Shown: in pieces, positions 31,055-34,743 of the stretch
How positions within the stretch are numbered: position 1 is the stretch's first letter
Layout: each line of letters starts with the position of its first letter
Source of the DNA: Acidimicrobiaceae bacterium
GTDB lineage: Bacteria; Actinomycetota; Acidimicrobiia; Acidimicrobiales; Bog-793
Length of the DNA stretch: 34,743 bases
NCBI GenBank assembly: GCA_027459565.1
Contig: DAIDIA010000061.1
Location: 1 to 34,743, forward strand
Direction: 5' to 3'
The notes under the pieces: generated by a model
Database searches by the model: none
Told to the model about the DNA's origin: nothing
The model's input: the letters and a program-made list of their open reading frames with translations, nothing else
Made by a program: the position numbers and the translations under genes

Positions 31055-31797
31055 TATCGGTGCGCGATTCGACCGATGAGAATGGATATCTCGTAGAAGG
31101 CAAGCATCGGCAGCGCCAGCGCCAGCATTGAGAATGGATCAGAGCTCGGAGTGGCAATTCCCGAAAACACGACTATTACAACAATCGCGATTCTTCGCCA
31201 GCTGCCGAGCTGCCTTGGAGTGATGACCTTCGCGAGTTCAAGGCCGACAAGAACCACGGGAAACTCGAATGAGATACCAAAGATCGCCATAAGAGCCATG
31301 ATCAGCGTCAGATACTTGGAAGGCGTGAAGAGGTCGACGATCCCGGGACCGCCGACGCTATGCAAGAACCCAAGTGCGTGTGGAAACGTGAGCCAGGCAA
31401 TATATGCCCCTGAGGCAAAAAGCACTACTGCGGAGAGCGTAAACGCCGCCGCGTATCGCCGCTCGTGAGCCCTCAATCCGGGAGTGACAAATCGCCAGAG
31501 TTGGAACAGGATCACTGGTGATGCAAGGACGAGGCCACCATAACCCGCAAGATCAAGTCGAATGCCGAAAGCGTCGAGCGGGCCCATCACAACCAAGGAA
31601 CAACTATGGCCCTTGGGAATTGAAAGACAATATGGCCGTTCAAGAAGGTGGAGTACCCGTGGATAGAGCACCCACGAAATGCTTGCAGTAACGACAAACG
31701 ACGCTACACAGACCACGAGGCGCCGGCGCAGTTCACCGAGATGCTCTACGAGCGTCATTGCGTCCGGAGATTTCTTTGCAGTGCCAACTGTCTTCAT
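31054..31797 (-). CDS. tatC: Sec-independent protein translocase TatC
   Basis: 247-aa membrane protein with six predicted segments. It begins MTLVEHLGELRRRLVVC after a short N-terminal extension; EHLGELRRR is the TatC hallmark that recognises the twin-arginine signal peptide. The conserved FxxPGLxxxER motif is read as FVTPGLRAHERR, and SFEFPVVLVGLELAKVI follows in the C-terminal half. TatC with TatA/B exports folded proteins across the cytoplasmic membrane. The start is ATG 31795-31797, 17 bp after the tatA/B stop; the frame is open to 31893 inside tatA/B, and the ATG 13 codons further in (31758) is an alternative. Its stop overlaps the helicase start by one base. Confidence 0.92.
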   Translation of the reverse strand: MKTVGTAKKSPDAMTLVEHLGELRRRLVVCVASFVVTASISWVLYPRVLHLLERPYCLSIPKGHSCSLVVMGPLDAFGIRLDLAGYGGLVLASPVILFQLWRFVTPGLRAHERRYAAAFTLSAVVLFASGAYIAWLTFPHALGFLHSVGGPGIVDLFTPSKYLTLIMALMAIFGISFEFPVVLVGLELAKVITPRQLGSWRRIAIVVIVVFSGIATPSSDPFSMLALALPMLAFYEISILIGRIAHR

Positions 31798-31814
31798 GGA
31801 ATTGATTGATTTGA

Positions 31815-32192
31815 TCAATTCATTGTGGGGTCGGCAAAGTCGCGAGTCTGAGTCGATGATGGACCTCGAGGACCTCGCCGATGTGCAGTCCATGCAGCAT
31901 TTGAATCATTGTCATCTGTCGCAGCAGGACCCGAGACTTCTTCAAGCGAATCCTTTGCGACCTCGGGTCTGACAATCGAGAGCGGGTCTACGAGCACCGA
32001 TCGGAATGAACGAGAACTGGGAAGATCGGGAATCTGATCCTTGATCTCGTCAACCAAGCGGTCCCGAGCCGCGGTGAAATCCTGCCAGAGCCGACCAAGT
32101 TGCCGGGCCACCTTTGGAAGGCGCTCGGGACCAAGGACAAGGAGGCCGATGACCAGAATCACAAGCAGCTTTGCCGGATCCAGGTTCATCAC
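31815..32192 (-). CDS. Sec-independent translocase TatA/TatB family protein
   Basis: 125-aa single-pass protein. One N-terminal membrane segment (LDPAKLLVILVIGLLVLGP) is followed by an amphipathic helix LPKVARQLGRLWQDFTAA and a flexible charged tail ending in AHRRGPRGPSST. The GPERLPKVARQLG hinge is closer to TatB than to TatA (whose hinge is usually F-G). It works with TatC, which follows 17 bp downstream; whether a further TatA exists elsewhere is unknown. The start is GTG 32190-32192, followed directly by an ATG; TACACT (32201-32206, minus strand) ends 8 nt before it without ribosome site, so a leaderless start is likely. Confidence 0.85.
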   Translation of the reverse strand: MMNLDPAKLLVILVIGLLVLGPERLPKVARQLGRLWQDFTAARDRLVDEIKDQIPDLPSSRSFRSVLVDPLSIVRPEVAKDSLEEVSGPAATDDNDSNAAWTAHRRGPRGPSSTQTRDFADPTMN

Positions 32193-32200
32193 AGTTGGTC

Positions 32201-32206
32201 AGTGTA
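32201..32206 (-). promoter_or_regulatory. Probable -10 box (TACACT) for leaderless tatA/B
   Basis: TACACT on the minus strand ends 8 nt before the GTG at 32192 and 11 nt before the alternative ATG. No Shine-Dalgarno sequence is visible between. Confidence 0.4.
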
Positions 32207-32244
32207 CAAGGCGTCCCGCGCGCAATGAGTCCGGATTTCCGGCA

Positions 32245-32268
32245 TGAGAACCCCGTGGGGAACTCTCA
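32245..32268. other. Imperfect stem-loop between the 34-aa gene and tatA/B
   Basis: TGAGA-A-CCCC-GT-GGGG-AAC-TCTCA can pair over nine positions around a small internal bulge. It lies 18 bp after the 34-aa gene stop on the minus strand and could be its terminator, but no T-tract follows. Confidence 0.3.
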
Positions 32269-32285
32269 GGCGTCGCTCCTGACCC

Positions 32286-32390
32286 CTATTCGGTGGGATC
32301 GGGATAGTCGATGCTGATGACCTCGTTCTGCCGGAGCGTCTCCTCAAGGATGTGCAGGGCTCCGTGGAGATACCGCGATGCAAATCTCAT
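32286..32390 (-). CDS. 34-aa small protein behind a palindromic operator
   Basis: Read from ATG 32388-32390 to TAG 32286-32288. GGAGGCGAGATT upstream is one of the best ribosome sites in the window. The product begins MRFASRYLHGALHILEETLR and ends IDYPDPTE, i.e. one amphipathic helix followed by a short acidic end; no cysteine pair and no membrane segment. It is too short for usual gene finders. It lies between lepB and tatA/B on the same strand but has its own promoter region with the TAGTTAGT palindrome just upstream. A micro-protein of unknown role is the simplest reading; function is not inferred. Confidence 0.6.
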   Translation of the reverse strand: MRFASRYLHGALHILEETLRQNEVISIDYPDPTE

Positions 32391-32409
32391 AATCTCGCCT
32401 CCGATCATT

Positions 32410-32428
32410 TAGTTAGTTTTACTAACTA
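32410..32428. promoter_or_regulatory. Perfect 8-3-8 palindrome, TAGTTAGT-TTT-ACTAACTA
   Basis: Exact 8-bp inverted repeat with 3-bp centre, 20 bp upstream of the 34-aa gene. A TATAGT box on the minus strand (32425-32430) overlaps one arm, so a bound protein would cover the promoter. No regulator gene is adjacent; the local sequence is sharply AT-rich against its surroundings. Confidence 0.6.
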
Positions 32429-32521
32429 TATATCTTTTCAGCCGAGTTCGATCGCAAAATGATGCTCTGTGCCTCGATCGGCGAGAATTCTGGCTCAAGA
32501 GCTGCGAGCCGGATCTGAAAT

Positions 32522-33106
32522 CTAGAAAAAGTGCAGGTAAGGATGCCCAGATCGCCAAAAAATTGCCACAACCTTGCCCACAATTGAAGAGGTGGGCACG
32601 GGGCCCCAGTAGCGGCTGTCGCAGGAGATCGATCGATTGTCGCCAAGGAGGTAGACGTCGCCCTTCGGCACCCGCTGACGGGCAATTGGCGTCAATCCGA
32701 GCGAGGTGCCGCGTGGCAGGTAGTTCTCCGTGATCGGCGAGCCGTCAATGTAGATGGTATTTCCCTTTGACCAGATGGTCTCTCCCGCCGTCGCAATTAC
32801 CCGTTTGACAAGGTCCTCGCCAGACGGCCCACACATGTTGTCATGTGAAGGGTGATGCAGGACAACGATTGTTCCCCTACCGACCGAAGATGCTGAAAAG
32901 AACAGCTTGTCAACCAGAATGCGATCGCCGATATCAAGTGTCGGAATCATTGAGCCGGACGGCACAAAGAAAGCCTGCAGCGCAAAGCCTCGGATTCCGA
33001 TAGAAATGGCGAGCGCAACGAGAATTACGGCACCCCATTCGAGGACGCGTTTCGTCACGCTTTTCTTGGGTCTCCCGCTATCGGTTTTCGAGTGCGCTCC
33101 GCTCAC
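32522..33106 (-). CDS. lepB: Signal peptidase I
   Basis: 194-aa type I signal peptidase. A basic N-terminus (SKTDSGRPKKSVTKR) leads to one membrane helix (AVILVALAISIGIRGFALQ); box B is FVPSGSMIPTLDIGDRILV with the catalytic Ser, box D is DLVKRVIATAGETIW with the general-base Lys, and box E is GDVYLLGDNRSISCDSRYWG. It removes signal peptides from Sec and Tat substrates at the membrane surface. The GTG at 33104-33106 overlaps the pafA stop by 4 bp (GTGA), so the longer frame to 33208 is discarded. Its presence between pafA and the tat genes differs from the mycobacterial order and forms a protein-export unit. Confidence 0.9.
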   Translation of the reverse strand: MSGAHSKTDSGRPKKSVTKRVLEWGAVILVALAISIGIRGFALQAFFVPSGSMIPTLDIGDRILVDKLFFSASSVGRGTIVVLHHPSHDNMCGPSGEDLVKRVIATAGETIWSKGNTIYIDGSPITENYLPRGTSLGLTPIARQRVPKGDVYLLGDNRSISCDSRYWGPVPTSSIVGKVVAIFWRSGHPYLHFF

Positions 33107-34461
33107 ATTGCGCCTATCAGCCGTTCGACGCGGTCGTCGACGGACTTGAATGGGTCCTTGAGCAAGAGTGTGCGTTGAGTCTGATCGTTTAACTTTAGAT
33201 GCACCCAATCCACTGTGTAGTCGCGCCTTCGCTCCTTCGCCCGCCGAATGAAATCACCCCGAAGGCGCGCGCGAGTGGATTGAGGAGGGTGAGTCATCGC
33301 CGATGTGATCTGCTCGTCATCGATGACCCTCTGAACAAGACCTCGCGCCTGAAGACGGTAGAACAGGCCCCGCTCCGGCGATAGGTCGTGATATTGCAGA
33401 TCAATGAGTGAGACGCTGGGATCGCCGAGGGCTACTCCGTGACGCTCGCGATACGCCTCGATGAGATTGTGTTTGATGACCCAATCACACTCGCTTCCAA
33501 GCAGAAACGGGTCGATCTCTATGGTCGACATGCAGTGCTCCCACATCCGCAGCGCCTGGACCTCTTGATCAGGAAGCTTGTGAAGATCTGCATAGTGCAA
33601 AGCGGCATCGAGAAACGCACTTTGGATCTCGAAGGCGCTCATTTCCTTTCCGTTTGCGAGCCGAACTGGCCGCTTGCACGAAACGTCATGGCTGATCTCT
33701 CGTATTGCCCGTATCGGGTCCTCAAATGCCATTTCGCGCAGATCAAGCATTCCCGCGTCAAAAACACGGAGAAGGAGAATCATCACGCCAATCTTGAGAA
33801 AGTTCGCATACTCACTCATGTTGGAATCGCCCACGATGACATGAAGTCTGCGATACCGCTCTGCGTCGGCATGGGGCTCGTCTCGGGTGTTGATGATTGG
33901 GCGCGAGCGCGTCGTCGCCGAAGAGTACCCCTCCCAAGTGTGCTCAGCCCGCTGGGAGAGACAAAAAACTGCTCCCCTCGGTGTCTGGAGCACCTTTCCA
34001 GCTCCCGCGTAGATCTGGCGCGTCACGAGGAAGGGGATAAAAGTCTCCGCGTATTCCGCAAAATCCCGCTCGCGTGTCGTCAGATAGTTCTCGTGACATC
34101 CATAGGAGTTACCTGCGGAATCTGTATTGTTCTTGAAGAGGTAGATCGAACCCTTGATTCCCTCGTCTCGCAATCTCTCCTCCGCAGAATCGATCAGGGA
34201 ATCGAGAATGCGCTCTCCCGCCTTGTCGTGGGCGACGACGTCCTCAAGAACGTCGCATTCAGGTGTCGCGTACTCAGGGTGACTCCCGACATCGAGATAG
34301 AGGCGCGCGCCGTTTTCGAGGAAGACGTTCGAAGAGTGGCCCCAGGTCACGACCTTTCGGAACAGGTAGCGGGCGACTTCGTCGGTGCTCAGACGCCGTT
34401 GGCCGTGCAATGCACAGGTGACGCCATATTCGTTCTCGATACCAAAGATTCGGCGCTCCAT
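33103..34461 (-). CDS. pafA: Pup--protein ligase PafA
   Basis: 452-aa ligase, as long as the M. tuberculosis enzyme. It opens RRIFGIENEYGVTC and carries YLDVGSHPEYATPECD with the catalytic Asp, then KNNTDSAGNSYGCHENYLT and RAEHTWEGYSSATTRSRP, and ends ERLIGAM. PafA joins prokaryotic ubiquitin-like protein Pup to lysines of target proteins, which go to the proteasome. The ATG at 34459-34461 has no ribosome site; TAGTTT (34469-34474, minus strand) ends 7 nt before it, so it is probably leaderless. It follows prcA by 95 bp and overlaps lepB by 4 bp. pup, dop and prcB would lie beyond the right edge. Confidence 0.96.
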   Translation of the reverse strand: MERRIFGIENEYGVTCALHGQRRLSTDEVARYLFRKVVTWGHSSNVFLENGARLYLDVGSHPEYATPECDVLEDVVAHDKAGERILDSLIDSAEERLRDEGIKGSIYLFKNNTDSAGNSYGCHENYLTTRERDFAEYAETFIPFLVTRQIYAGAGKVLQTPRGAVFCLSQRAEHTWEGYSSATTRSRPIINTRDEPHADAERYRRLHVIVGDSNMSEYANFLKIGVMILLLRVFDAGMLDLREMAFEDPIRAIREISHDVSCKRPVRLANGKEMSAFEIQSAFLDAALHYADLHKLPDQEVQALRMWEHCMSTIEIDPFLLGSECDWVIKHNLIEAYRERHGVALGDPSVSLIDLQYHDLSPERGLFYRLQARGLVQRVIDDEQITSAMTHPPQSTRARLRGDFIRRAKERRRDYTVDWVHLKLNDQTQRTLLLKDPFKSVDDRVERLIGAM

Positions 34462-34468
34462 GGAAAAG

Positions 34469-34474
34469 AAACTA
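34469..34474 (-). promoter_or_regulatory. Probable -10 box (TAGTTT) for leaderless pafA
   Basis: TAGTTT on the minus strand ends exactly 7 nt before the pafA ATG with no ribosome site between. A partial -35 match, GCGACA, is at 34492-34497 with 17-bp spacing. Confidence 0.5.
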
Positions 34475-34556
34475 GCCCCAAGAACTCACCATGTCGCTTC
34501 GCAAAGCCCAAGAAGTTCTGTCAGACAAAATTCGCGAACGGGGCGTACACAGAGCC

Positions 34557-34743
34557 CTATGCGACAGACTCTTCCAGCAGACCCCGGAGCTCATCGCCCT
34601 CAATGCGGTGAAACGCGCGCCTGCCATATTTGGCATTGAGAACACCGACTTCGAGATCTTCAACACCCAAGGGTCGGTCACCACCAGTCAGACAATGAAT
34701 GGAGGATCTCAGCGCCTCCGCAAGGCTCCAATCACTGCGGAAC
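34557..34743 (-). CDS. prcA: Proteasome alpha subunit PrcA, C-terminal part only
   Basis: Frame enters from the right edge and stops at TAG 34557-34559, so only the last 61 full codons are present. The text includes SDWSLAEALRSSIHCL, then GVEDLEVGVLNAKYGRRAF and HRIEGDELRGLL, which closely matches, from memory, the end of actinobacterial PrcA (GVASLEVAVLD..RRAFRRI). PrcA forms the outer rings of the 20S proteasome that degrades pupylated proteins. It directly precedes pafA on the same strand, the typical proteasome cluster order. The stretch is too short for other alignments, but the position supports it. Confidence 0.82.
   Translation of the reverse strand, partial: FRSDWSLAEALRSSIHCLTGGDRPLGVEDLEVGVLNAKYGRRAFHRIEGDELRGLLEESVA

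Noticed and set aside
33439..34611. 390-codon plus-strand frame opposite pafA
   Set aside because: Shadow of pafA, which has full family motifs; the opposite frame shows no family resemblance or ribosome site.

Overview
The window looks like chromosome of a high-GC actinobacterium (Actinomycetota), possibly Acidimicrobiia. The evidence is the Pup-proteasome pair (C-terminus of prcA followed by pafA), a GarA-type FHA protein next to two MerR regulators and a DUF151 nuclease, a DUF4193-type protein, and a tatA-tatC-helY block. The class-level assignment is inference; the phylum-level assignment is well supported.

Layout. 1-3 kb: end of a CHAP cell-wall hydrolase, a small unknown gene, phoU and a class II aldolase family gene, then about 600 bases with no convincing gene. 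3-5.3 kb: a 46-aa zinc-ribbon protein overlapping a DapC-like aminotransferase, convergent with a TauE-family permease that is preceded by a 51-aa gene. 5.5-14 kb: a plus-strand block (unknown gene, CDP-alcohol phosphatidyltransferase, gcvH, zinc-ribbon/FHA protein, MerR, DUF151 nuclease, MerR, gcvT, gcvPA, gcvPB). Its order matches, from memory, the M. tuberculosis Rv1822-Rv1832 region, but gcvT is present and the glycine decarboxylase P-protein is split in two. 14-24.6 kb: a transport-rich, more accessory stretch (NicT nickel/cobalt permease, 14-TM MFS exporter, CcdA-like protein, second class II aldolase, ArsP-like permease with two YHS domains under an HTH gene, bicupin, ABC exporter). 24.7-27.1 kb: an unknown OB-like/Arg-Pro-rich protein, a GNAT enzyme and a very acidic zinc-finger protein. 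27.2-34.7 kb: a minus-strand block that reads, in transcription order, prcA (partial), pafA, lepB, a 34-aa gene, tatA/B, tatC, helY-like helicase and a tandem ThyX-like protein.

How the genes work together. The gcvH/T/PA/PB genes encode the glycine cleavage machinery except the L-protein, next to an FHA protein whose relatives control central nitrogen/carbon metabolism. The last block joins protein degradation (Pup ligase, proteasome), protein export (Tat, signal peptidase) and an RNA-type helicase. The HTH-permease pair at 19-21.3 kb is a compact, apparently self-regulated operon.

Most noteworthy: a perfect 13-bp inverted repeat that covers the promoter of the HTH/YHS-permease operon; a 537-aa protein made of two divergent ThyX halves whose signature residues are divided between the halves; a 34-aa gene behind a perfect 8-3-8 palindrome; and at least nine genes that appear to have leaderless starts (TANNNT box 6-9 nt before the start codon). 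No tRNA, rRNA, CRISPR array, insertion sequence or riboswitch was recognised.
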